Origin: Rallus limicola
Taxonomy: Eukaryota > Chordata > Aves > Gruiformes > Rallidae
Reading direction: 5' to 3'
NCBI GenBank assembly: GCA_022605955.1
Contig: JAKCOZ010000331.1
Span: forward strand, 1-64,000
Length of the DNA stretch: 64,000 nt
The notes beneath the pieces are model-generated. The model was not told the origin of the DNA, made no database searches, and saw only the letters and a list, made by a program, of their open reading frames with translations. Below are positions 10,900 to 22,383 of this stretch, piece by piece. Made by a program: the position numbers and the translations under genes. Each line of letters starts with the position of its first letter. Position 1 is the stretch's first letter.

Positions 10900-13800
10900 G
10901 TTTTGAACTGCAGTCTGCTAGGGCCGAGAAAAGCACCGTAGGAGGTTCCAGGCATGTTCCCTCTTTCCAGGCAAAGGAAAAGGCTGAGAGCCAAAGTGAC
11001 AGGGTCTGCTTGTGTGTCCTGTTAGGAGGTTTCAGACAAGCTATGCCTTTCATGCCTAGCTTCTTTACTTTGGGAGTTATTGCTGGACGTTTAGCATGTT
11101 TTGAACTGCAGTCTGCTAGGGCTGAGAAAAGCACCGTAGTAGCTTCCAGGCATGTTCCCTCTTTCCAGGCAAAGGAAAAGGCTGAGAGCCAAAGTGACAG
11201 GGTCTGCTTGTGTGTCCTGTTAGGAGGTTTCAGACAAGCTATGCCTTTCATGCCTAGCTTCTTTACTTTGGGAGTTATTGCTGGACGTTTAGCATGTTTT
11301 GAACTGCAGTCTGCTAGGGCCGAGAAAAGCACCGTAGGAGGTTCCAGGCATGTTCCCTCTTTCCAGGCAAAGGAAAAGGCTGAGAGCCAAAGTGACAGGG
11401 TCTGCTTGTGTGTCCTGTTAGGAGGTTTCAGACAAGCTATGCCTTTCAGGCCTAGCTTCTTTACTTTGGGAGTTATTGCTGGACGTTTAGCATGTTTTGA
11501 ACTGCAGTCTGCTAGGGCCGAGAAAAGCACCGTAGGAGCTTCCAGGCATGTTCCCTCTTTCCAGGCAAAGGAAAAGGCTGAGAGCCAAAGTGACAGGGTC
11601 TGCTTGTGTGTCCTGTTAGGAGGTTTCAGACAAGCTATGCCTTTCAGTCCTAGCTTCTTTACTTTGGGAGTTATTGCTGGACGTTTAGCATGTTTTGAAC
11701 TGCAGTCTGCTAGGGCCGAGAAAAGCACCGTAGGAGGTTCCAGGCATGTTCCCTCTTTCCAGGCAAAGGAAAAGGCTGAGAGCCAAAGTGACAGGGTCTG
11801 CTTGTGTGTCCTGTTAGGAGGTTTCAGACAAGCTATGCCTTTCAGTCCTAGCTTCTTTACTTTGGGAGTTATTGCTGGACGTTTAGCATGTTTTGAACTG
11901 CAGTCTGCTAGGGCCGAGAAAAGCACCGTAGGAGCTTCCAGGCATGTTCCCTCTTTCCAGGCAAAGGAAAAGGCTGAGAGCCAAAGTGACAGGGTCTGCT
12001 TGTGTGTCCTGTTAGGAGGTTTCAGACAAGCTATGCCTTTCAGTCCTAGCTTCTTTACTTTGGGAGTTATTGCTGGACGTTTAGCATGTTTTGAACTGCA
12101 GTCTGCTAGGGCCGAGAAAAGCACCGTAGGAGCTTCCAGGCATGTTCCCTCTTTCCAGGCAAAGGAAAAGGCTGAGAGCCAAAGTGACAGGGTCTATTTG
12201 TGTGTCCTGTTAAGAGGTTTCAGACAAGCTATGCCTTTCAGGCCTAGCTTCTTTACTTTGGGAGTTATTGCTGGACGTTTAGCATGTTTTGAACTGCAGT
12301 CTGCTAGGGCCGAGAAAAGCACCGTAGGAGCTTCCAGGCATGTTCCCTCTTTCCAGGCAAAGGAAAAGGCTGAGAGCCAAAGTGACAGGGTCTGCTTGTG
12401 TGTCCTGTTAGGAGGTTTCAGACAAGCTATGCCTTTCAGTCCTAGCTTCTTTACTTTGGGAGTTATTGCTGGACGTTTAGCATGTTTTGAACTGCAGTCT
12501 GCTAGGGCCGAGAAAAGCACCGTAGGAGCTTCCAGGCATGTTCCCTCTTTCCAGGCAAAGGAAAAGGCTGAGAGCCAAAGTGACAGGGTCTGCTTGTGTG
12601 TCCTGTTAGGAGGTTTCAGACAAGCTATGCCTTTCAGTCCTAGCTTCTTTACTTTGGGAGTTATTGCTGGACGTTTAGCATGTTTTGAACTGCAGTCTGC
12701 TAGGGCCGAGAAAAGCACCGTAGGAGGTTCCAGGCATGTTCCCTCTTTCCAGGCAAAGGAAAAGGCTGAGAGCCAAAGTGACAGGGTCTGCTTGTGTGTC
12801 CTGTTAGGAGGTTTCAGACAAGCTATGCCTTTCATGCCTAGCTTCTTTACTTTGGGAGTTATTGCTGGACGTTTAGCATGTTTTGAACTGCAGTCTGCTA
12901 GGGCTGAGAAAAGCACCGTAGTAGCTTCCAGGCATGTTCCCTCTTTCCAGGCAAAGGAAAAGGCTGAGAGCCAAAGTGACAGGGTCTGCTTGTGTGTCCT
13001 GTTAGGAGGTTTCAGACAAGCTATGCCTTTCATGCCTAGCTTCTTTACTTTGGGAGTTATTGCTGGACGTTTAGCATGTTTTGAACTGCAGTCTGCTAGG
13101 GCCGAGAAAAGCACCGTAGGAGCTTCCAGGCATGTTCCCTCTTTCCAGGCAAAGGAAAAGGCTGAGAGCCAAAGTGACAGGGTCTGCTTGTGTGTCCTGT
13201 TAGGAGGTTTCAGACAAGCTATGCCTTTCAGTCCTAGCTTCTTTACTTTGGGAGTTATTGCTGGACGTTTAGCATGTTTTGAACTGCAGTCTGCTAGGGC
13301 CGAGAAAAGCACCGTAGGAGGTTCCAGGCATGTTCCCTCTTTCCAGGCAAAGGAAAAGGCTGAGAGCCAAAGTGACAGGGTCTGCTTGTGTGTCCTGTTA
13401 GGAGGTTTCAGACAAGCTATGCCTTTCAGGCCTAGCTTCTTTACTTTGGGAGTTATTGCTGGACGTTTAGCATGTTTTGAACTGCAGTCTGCTAGGGCCG
13501 AGAAAAGCACCGTAGGAGCTTCCAGGCATGTTCCCTCTTTCCAGGCAAAGGAAAAGGCTGAGAGCCAAAGTGACAGGGTCTGCTTGTGTGTCCTGTTAGG
13601 AGGTTTCAGACAAGCTATGCCTTTCAGTCCTAGCTTCTTTACTTTGGGAGTTATTGCTGGACGTTTAGCATGTTTTGAACTGCAGTCTGCTAGGGCCGAG
13701 AAAAGCACCGTAGGAGGTTCCAGGCATGTTCCCTCTTTCCAGGCAAAGGAAAAGGCTGAGAGCCAAAGTGACAGGGTCTGCTTGTGTGTCCTGTTAGGAG

Positions 13801-14265
13801 GTTTCAGACAAGCTATGCCTTTCAGTCCTAGCTTCTTTACTTTGGGAGTTATTGCTGGACGTTTAGCATGTTTTGAACTGCAGTCTGCTAGGGCCGAGAA
13901 AAGCACCGTAGGAGCTTCCAGGCATGTTCCCTCTTTCCAGGCAAAGGAAAAGGCTGAGAGCCAAAGTGACAGGGTCTGCTTGTGTGTCCTGTTAGGAGGT
14001 TTCAGACAAGCTATGCCTTTCAGTCCTAGCTTCTTTACTTTGGGAGTTATTGCTGGACGTTTAGCATGTTTTGAACTGCAGTCTGCTAGGGCCGAGAAAA
14101 GCACCGTAGGAGCTTCCAGGCATGTTCCCTCTTTCCAGGCAAAGGAAAAGGCTGAGAGCCAAAGTGACAGGGTCTATTTGTGTGTCCTGTTAAGAGGTTT
14201 CAGACAAGCTATGCCTTTCAGGCCTAGCTTCTTTACTTTGGGAGTTATTGCTGGACGTTTAGCAT
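10504..14265 (+). repeat. 9-mer followed by a 10-mer derivative carrying one extra monomer
   Basis: Unit one is 10504-12285 (nine monomers) and unit two is 12286-14265 (ten). Both contain a monomer with gctgag plus gtagtagc (11123/11140 and 12905/12922) and end with the variant tctatttg plus ttaagagg plus caggcc (12196 and 14176). Type order is identical except for one additional C46/cagtcc monomer at 13078-13275 in unit two. A further copy of the tctatttg monomer lies at 8920-9117. The difference is what a one-monomer slip or unequal exchange would give. Confidence 0.85.
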
Positions 14266-15255
14266 GTTTTGAACTGCAGTCTGCTAGGGCCGAGAAAAGC
14301 ACCGTAGGAGGTTCCAGGCATGTTCCCTCTTTCCAGGCAAAGGAAAAGGCTGAGAGCCAAAGTGACAGGGTCTGCTTGTGTGTCCTGTTAGGAGGTTTCA
14401 GACAAGCTATGCCTTTCAGTCCTAGCTTCTTTACTTTGGGAGTTATTGCTGGACGTTTAGCATGTTTTGAACTGCAGTCTGCTAGGGCCGAGAAAAGCAC
14501 TGTAGGAGCTTCCAGGCATGTTCCCTCTTTCCAGGCAAAGGAAAAGGCTGAGAGCCAAAGTGACAGGGTCTGCTTGTGTGTCCTGTTAGGAGGTTTCAGA
14601 CAAGCTATGCCTTTCAGGCCTAGCTTCTTTACTTTGGGAGTTATTGCTGGACGTTTAGCATGTTTTGAACTGCAGTCTGCTAGGGCCGAGAAAAGCACCG
14701 TAGGAGGTTCCAGGCATGTTCCCTCTTTCCAGGCAAAGGAAAAGGCTGAGAGCCAAAGTGACAGGGTCTGCTTGTGTGTCCTGTTAGGAGGTTTCAGACA
14801 AGCTATGCCTTTCAGTCCTAGCTTCTTTACTTTGGGAGTTATTGCTGGACGTTTAGCATGTTTTGAACTGCAGTCTGCTAGGGCCGAGAAAAGCACCGTA
14901 GGAGCTTCCAGGCATGTTCCCTCTTTCCAGGCAAAGGAAAAGGCTGAGAGCCAAAGTGACAGGGTCTGCTTGTGTGTCCTGTTAGGAGGTTTCAGACAAG
15001 CTATGCCTTTCAGTCCTAGCTTCTTTACTTTGGGAGTTATTGCTGGACGTTTAGCATGTTTTGAACTGCAGTCTGCTAGGGCCGAGAAAAGCACCGTAGG
15101 AGGTTCCAGGCATGTTCCCTCTTTCCAGGCAAAGGAAAAGGCTGAGAGCCAAAGTGACAGGGTCTGCTTGTGTGTCCTGTTAGGAGGTTTCAGACAAGCT
15201 ATGCCTTTCAGTCCTAGCTTCTTTACTTTGGGAGTTATTGCTGGACGTTTAGCAT

Positions 15256-18200
15256 GTTTTGAACTGCAGTCTGCTAGGGCCGAGAAAAGCACCGTAGGAG
15301 CTTCCAGGCATGTTCCCTCTTTCCAGGCAAAGGAAAAGGCTGAGAGCCAAAGTGAAAGGGTCTGCTTGTGTGTCCTGGTAGGAGGTTTCAGACAAGCTAT
15401 GCCTTTCAGTCCTAGCTTCTTTACTTTGGGAGTTATTGCTGGACGTTTAGCATGTTTTGAACTGCAGTCTGCTAGGGCCGAGAAAAGCACCGTAGGAGCT
15501 TCCAGGCATGTTCCCTCTTTCCAGGCAAAGGAAAAGGCTGAGAGCCAAAGTGACAGGGTCTGCTTGTGTGTCCTGTTAGGAGGTTTCAGACAAGCTATGC
15601 CTTTCAGTCCTAGCTTCTTTACTTTGGGAGTTATTGCTGGACGTTTAGCATGTTTTGAACTGCAGTCTGCTAGGGCCGAGAAAAGCACCGTAGGAGCTTC
15701 CAGGCATGTTCCCTCTTTCCAGGCAAAGGAAAAGGCTGAGAGCCAAAGTGACAGGGTCTGCTTGTGTGTCCTGTTAGGAGGTTTCAGACAAGCTATGCCT
15801 TTCAGTCCTAGCTTCTTTACTTTGGGAGTTATTGCTGGACGTTTAGCATGTTTTGAACTGCAGTCTGCTAGGGCCGAGAAAAGCACCGTAGGAGGTTCCA
15901 GGCATGTTCCCTCTTTCCAGGCAAAGGAAAAGGCTGAGAGCCAAAGTGACAGGGTCTGCTTGTGTGTCCTGTTAGGAGGTTTCAGACAAGCTATGCCTTT
16001 CATGCCTAGCTTCTTTACTTTGGGAGTTATTGCTGGACGTTTAGAATGTTTTGAACTGCAGTCTGCTAGGGCCGAGAAAAGCACCGTAGGAGCTTCCAGG
16101 CATGTTCCCTCTTTCCAGGCAAAGGAAAAGGCTGAGAGCCAAAGTGACAGGGTCTGCTTGTGTGTCCTGTTAGGAGGTTTCAGACAAGCTATGCCTTTCA
16201 GTCCTAGCTTCTTTACTTTGGGAGTTATTGCTGGACGTTTAGCATGTTTTGAACTGCAGTCTGCTAGGGCCGAGAAAAGCACCGTAGGAGCTTCCAGGCA
16301 TGTTCCCTCTTTCCAGGCAAAGGAAAAGGCTGAGAGCCAAAGTGACAGGGTCTGCTTGTGTGTCCTGGTAGGAGGTTTCAGACAAGCTATGCCTTTCAGG
16401 CCTAGCTTCTTTACTTTGGGAGTTATTGCTGGACGTTTAGCATGTTTTGAACTGCAGTCTGCTAGGGCCGAGAAAAGCACCGTAGGAGGTTCCAGGCATG
16501 TTCCCTCTTTCTAGGCAAAGGAAAAGGCTGAGAGCCAAAGTGACAGGGTCTGCTTGTGTGTCCTGTTAGGAGGTTTCAGACAAGCTATGCCTTTCAGTCC
16601 TAGCTTCTTTACTTTGGGAGTTATTGCTGGACGTTTAGCATGTTTTGAACTGCAGTCTGCTAGGGCCGAGAAAAGCACCGTAGGAGGTTCCAGGCATGTT
16701 CCCTCTTTCCAGGCAAAGGAAAAGGCTGAGAGCCAAAGTGACAGGGTCTGCTTGTGTGTCCTGTTAGGAGGTTTCAGACAAGCTATGCCTTTCATGCCTA
16801 GCTTCTTTACTTTGGGAGTTATTGCTGGACGTTTAGCATGTTTTGAACTGCAGTCTGCTAGGGCCGAGAAAAGCACCGTAGGAGCTTCCAGGCATGTTCC
16901 CTCTTTCCAGGCAAAGGAAAAGGCTGAGAGCCAAAGTGACAGGGTCTGCTTGTGTGTCCTGTTAGGAGGTTTCAGACAAGCTATGCCTTTCATGCCTAGC
17001 TTCTTTACTTTGGGAGTTATTGCTGGACGTTTAGCATGTTTTGAACTGCAGTCTGCTAGGGCCGAGAAAAGCACTGTAGGAGGTTCCAGGCATGTTCCCT
17101 CTTTCCAGGCAAAGGAAAAGGCTGAGAGCCAAAGTGACAGGGTCTGCTTGTGTGTCCTGTTAGGAGGTTTCAGACAAGCTATGCCTTTCAGTCCTAGCTT
17201 CTTTACTTTGGGAGTTATTGCTGGACGTTTAGCATGTTTTGAACTGCAGTCTGCTAGGGCCGAGAAAAGCACCGTAGGAGGTTCCAGGCATGTTCCCTCT
17301 TTCCAGGCAAAGGAAAAGGCTGAGAGCCAAAGTGACAGGGTCTGCTTGTGTGTCCTTTTAGGAGGTTTCAGACAAGGTATGCCTTTCAGTCCTAGCTTCT
17401 TTACTTTGGGAGTTATTGCTGGACGTTTAGCATGTTTTGAACTGCAGTCTGCTAGGGCCGAGAAAAGCACCGTAGGAGGTTCCAGGCATGTTCCCTCTTT
17501 CCAGGCAAAGGAAAAGGCTGAGAGCCAAAGTGACAGGGTCTGCTTGTGTGTCCTGTTAGGAGGTTTCAGACAAGCTATGCCTTTCATGCCTAGCTTCTTT
17601 ACTTTGGGAGTTATTGCTGGACGTTTAGCATGTTTTGAACTGCAGTCTGCTAGGGCCGAGAAAAGCACCGTAGGAGCTTCCAGGCATGTTCCCTCTTTCC
17701 AGGCAAAGGAAAAGGCTGAGAGCCAAAGTGACAGGGTCTGCTTGTGTGTCCTGTTAGGAGGTTTCAGACAAGCTATGCCTTTCAGTCCTAGCTTCTTTAC
17801 TTTGGGAGTTATTGCTGGACGTTTAGCATGTTTTGAACTGCAGTCTGCTAGGGCCGAGAAAAGCACCGTAGGAGGTTCCAGGCATGTTCCCTCTTTCCAG
17901 GCAAAGGAAAAGGCTGAGAGCCAAAGTGACAGGGTCTGCTTGTGTGTCCTTTTAGGAGGTTTCAGACAAGCTATGCCTTTCAGTCCTAGCTTCTTTACTT
18001 TGGGAGTTATTGCTGGACGTTTAGCATGTTTTGAACTGCAGTCTGCTAGGGCCGAGAAAAGCACCGTAGGAGGTTCCAGGCATGTTCCCTCTTTCCAGGC
18101 AAAGGAAAAGGCTGAGAGCCAAAGTGACAGGGTCTGCTTGTGTGTCCTGTTAGGAGGTTTCAGACAAGCTATGCCTTTCATGCCTAGCTTCTTTACTTTG

Positions 18201-21200
18201 GGAGTTATTGCTGGACGTTTAGCATGTTTTGAACTGCAGTCTGCTAGGGCCGAGAAAAGCACTGTAGGAGCTTCCAGGCATGTTCCCTCTTTCCAGGCAA
18301 AGGAAAAGGCTGAGAGCCAAAGTGACAGGGTCTGCTTGTGTGTCCTGTTAGGAGGTTTCAGACAAGCTATGCCTTTCATGCCTAGCTTCTTTACTTTGGG
18401 AGTTATTGCTGGACGTTTAGCATGTTTTGAACTGCAGTCTGCTAGGGCCGAGAAAAGCACTGTAGGAGCTTCCAGGCATGTTCCCTCTTTCCAGGCAAAG
18501 GAAAAGGCTGAGAGCCAAAGTGACAGGGTCTGCTTGTGTGTCCTGGTAGGAGGTTTCAGACAAGCTTTGCCTTTCAGTCCTAGCTTCTTTACTTTGGGAG
18601 TTATTGCTGGACGTTTAGCATGTTTTGAACTGCAGTCTGCTAGGGCCGAGAAAAGCACCGTAGGAGCTTCCAGGCATGTTCCCTCTTTCCAGGCAAAGGA
18701 AAAGGCTGAGAGCCAAAGTGACAGGGTCTGCTTGTGTGTCCTGTTAGGAGGTTTCAGACAAGCTATGCCTTTCAATCCTAGCTTCTTTACTTTGGGAGTT
18801 ATTGCTTTACGTTTAGCATGTTTTGAACTGCAGTCTGCTAGGGCCGAGAAAAGCACCGTAGGAGCTTCCAGGCATGTTCCCTCTTTCCAGGCAAAGGAAA
18901 AGGCTGAGAGCCAAAGTGAAAGGGTCTGCTTGTGTGTCCTGGTAGGAGGTTTCAGACAAGCTATGCCTTTCAGTCCTAGCTTCTTTACTTTGGGAGTTAT
19001 TGCTGGACGTTTAGCATGTTTTGAACTGCAGTCTGCTAGGGCCGAGAAAAGCACCGTAGGAGCTTCCAGGCATGTTCCCTCTTTCCAGGCAAAGGAAAAG
19101 GCTGAGAGCCAAAGTGACAGGGTCTGCTTGTGTGTCCTGTTAGGAGGTTTCAGACAAGCTATGCCTTTCAGTCCTAGCTTCTTTACTTTGGGAGTTATTG
19201 CTGGACGTTTAGCATGTTTTGAACTGCAGTCTGCTAGGGCCGAGAAAAGCACCGTAGGAGCTTCCAGGCATGTTCCCTCTTTCCAGGCAAAGGAAAAGGC
19301 TGAGAGCCAAAGTGACAGGGTCTGCTTGTGTGTCCTGTTAGGAGGTTTCAGACAAGCTATGCCTTTCAGTCCTAGCTTCTTTACTTTGGGAGTTATTGCT
19401 GGACGTTTAGCATGTTTTGAACTGCAGTCTGCTAGGGCCGAGAAAAGCACCGTAGGAGGTTCCAGGCATGTTCCCTCTTTCCAGGCAAAGGAAAAGGCTG
19501 AGAGCCAAAGTGACAGGGTCTGCTTGTGTGTCCTGTTAGGAGGTTTCAGACAAGCTATGCCTTTCATGCCTAGCTTCTTTACTTTGGGAGTTATTGCTGG
19601 ACGTTTAGAATGTTTTGAACTGCAGTCTGCTAGGGCCGAGAAAAGCACCGTAGGAGCTTCCAGGCATGTTCCCTCTTTCCAGGCAAAGGAAAAGGCTGAG
19701 AGCCAAAGTGACAGGGTCTGCTTGTGTGTCCTGTTAGGAGGTTTCAGACAAGCTATGCCTTTCAGTCCTAGCTTCTTTACTTTGGGAGTTATTGCTGGAC
19801 GTTTAGCATGTTTTGAACTGCAGTCTGCTAGGGCCGAGAAAAGCACCGTAGGAGCTTCCAGGCATGTTCCCTCTTTCCAGGCAAAGGAAAAGGCTGAGAG
19901 CCAAAGTGACAGGGTCTGCTTGTGTGTCCTGGTAGGAGGTTTCAGACAAGCTATGCCTTTCAGGCCTAGCTTCTTTACTTTGGGAGTTATTGCTGGACGT
20001 TTAGCATGTTTTGAACTGCAGTCTGCTAGGGCCGAGAAAAGCACCGTAGGAGGTTCCAGGCATGTTCCCTCTTTCTAGGCAAAGGAAAAGGCTGAGAGCC
20101 AAAGTGACAGGGTCTGCTTGTGTGTCCTGTTAGGAGGTTTCAGACAAGCTATGCCTTTCAGTCCTAGCTTCTTTACTTTGGGAGTTATTGCTGGACGTTT
20201 AGCATGTTTTGAACTGCAGTCTGCTAGGGCCGAGAAAAGCACCGTAGGAGGTTCCAGGCATGTTCCCTCTTTCCAGGCAAAGGAAAAGGCTGAGAGCCAA
20301 AGTGACAGGGTCTGCTTGTGTGTCCTGTTAGGAGGTTTCAGACAAGCTATGCCTTTCATGCCTAGCTTCTTTACTTTGGGAGTTATTGCTGGACGTTTAG
20401 CATGTTTTGAACTGCAGTCTGCTAGGGCCGAGAAAAGCACCGTAGGAGCTTCCAGGCATGTTCCCTCTTTCCAGGCAAAGGAAAAGGCTGAGAGCCAAAG
20501 TGACAGGGTCTGCTTGTGTGTCCTGTTAGGAGGTTTCAGACAAGCTATGCCTTTCATGCCTAGCTTCTTTACTTTGGGAGTTATTGCTGGACGTTTAGCA
20601 TGTTTTGAACTGCAGTCTGCTAGGGCCGAGAAAAGCACTGTAGGAGGTTCCAGGCATGTTCCCTCTTTCCAGGCAAAGGAAAAGGCTGAGAGCCAAAGTG
20701 ACAGGGTCTGCTTGTGTGTCCTGTTAGGAGGTTTCAGACAAGCTATGCCTTTCAGTCCTAGCTTCTTTACTTTGGGAGTTATTGCTGGACGTTTAGCATG
20801 TTTTGAACTGCAGTCTGCTAGGGCCGAGAAAAGCACCGTAGGAGGTTCCAGGCATGTTCCCTCTTTCCAGGCAAAGGAAAAGGCTGAGAGCCAAAGTGAC
20901 AGGGTCTGCTTGTGTGTCCTTTTAGGAGGTTTCAGACAAGGTATGCCTTTCAGTCCTAGCTTCTTTACTTTGGGAGTTATTGCTGGACGTTTAGCATGTT
21001 TTGAACTGCAGTCTGCTAGGGCCGAGAAAAGCACCGTAGGAGGTTCCAGGCATGTTCCCTCTTTCCAGGCAAAGGAAAAGGCTGAGAGCCAAAGTGACAG
21101 GGTCTGCTTGTGTGTCCTGTTAGGAGGTTTCAGACAAGCTATGCCTTTCATGCCTAGCTTCTTTACTTTGGGAGTTATTGCTGGACGTTTAGCATGTTTT

Positions 21201-22383
21201 GAACTGCAGTCTGCTAGGGCCGAGAAAAGCACCGTAGGAGCTTCCAGGCATGTTCCCTCTTTCCAGGCAAAGGAAAAGGCTGAGAGCCAAAGTGACAGGG
21301 TCTGCTTGTGTGTCCTGTTAGGAGGTTTCAGACAAGCTATGCCTTTCAGTCCTAGCTTCTTTACTTTGGGAGTTATTGCTGGACGTTTAGCATGTTTTGA
21401 ACTGCAGTCTGCTAGGGCCGAGAAAAGCACCGTAGGAGCTTCCAGGCATGTTCCCTCTTTCCAGGCAAAGGAAAAGGCTGAGAGCCAAAGTGACAGGGTC
21501 TGCTTGTGTGTCCTTTTAGGAGGTTTCAGACAAGCTATGCCTTTCAGTCCTAGCTTCTTTACTTTGGGAGTTATTGCTGGACGTTTAGCATGTTTTGAAC
21601 TGCAGTCTGCTAGGGCCGAGAAAAGCACCGTAGGAGGTTCCAGGCATGTTCCCTCTTTCCAGGCAAAGGAAAAGGCTGAGAGCCAAAGTGACAGGGTCTG
21701 CTTGTGTGTCCTGTTAGGAGGTTTCAGACAAGCTATGCCTTTCATGCCTAGCTTCTTTACTTTGGGAGTTATTGCTGGACGTTTAGCATGTTTTGAACTG
21801 CAGTCTGCTAGGGCCGAGAAAAGCACTGTAGGAGCTTCCAGGCATGTTCCCTCTTTCCAGGCAAAGGAAAAGGCTGAGAGCCAAAGTGACAGGGTCTGCT
21901 TGTGTGTCCTGTTAGGAGGTTTCAGACAAGCTATGCCTTTCATGCCTAGCTTCTTTACTTTGGGAGTTATTGCTGGACGTTTAGCATGTTTTGAACTGCA
22001 GTCTGCTAGGGCCGAGAAAAGCACTGTAGGAGCTTCCAGGCATGTTCCCTCTTTCCAGGCAAAGGAAAAGGCTGAGAGCCAAAGTGACAGGGTCTGCTTG
22101 TGTGTCCTGTTAGGAGGTTTCAGACAAGCTTTGCCTTTCAGTCCTAGCTTCTTTACTTTGGGAGTTATTGCTGGACGTTTAGCATGTTTTGAACTGCAGT
22201 CTGCTAGGGCCGAGAAAAGCACCGTAGGAGCTTCCAGGCATGTTCCCTCTTTCCAGGCAAAGGAAAAGGCTGAGAGCCAAAGTGACAGGGTCTGCTTGTG
22301 TGTCCTGTTAGGAGGTTTCAGACAAGCTATGCCTTTCAATCCTAGCTTCTTTACTTTGGGAGTTATTGCTTTACGTTTAGCAT
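15256..22383 (+). repeat. Two near-identical copies of an 18-monomer higher-order repeat (3,564 bp)
   Basis: Copies are 15256-18819 and 18820-22383. Rare variants recur at a spacing of exactly 3,564: gtgaaagg (15356/18920), tagaatg (16044/19608), tttctagg (16512/20076), cactgtag (17075/20639, 18263/21827, 18461/22025), ccttttag (17357/20921, 17951/21515), caaggtat (17377/20941) and gctttacg (18805/22369). By eye I found only two differences over the whole unit: G at 17875 against C at 21439, and G at 18546 against T at 22110. The boundaries are defined by where the spacing stops matching on either side. Confidence 0.93.
16512..16512 (+). other. Single C-to-T change that closes both long open frames (repeated at 20076)
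   Basis: The change turns ttccagg into ttctagg. In the plus-strand open frame CAG becomes TAG, and in the minus-strand open frame TGG becomes TAG. The same change at 20076 is its copy in the second 18-mer. That such a change is tolerated and then amplified argues against either frame being a protein gene. Confidence 0.85.

Noticed and set aside
2835..16514. Giant plus-strand protein of about 4,559 residues with a 66-residue repeat, and similar frames across the window.
   Set aside because: The frame exists only because the satellite unit is 198 bp. There is no start context, unique terminus or intron structure, the opposite strand is equally open, most recurrent variants change the amino acid, and stop-creating changes at 16512 and 20076 were tolerated and duplicated.
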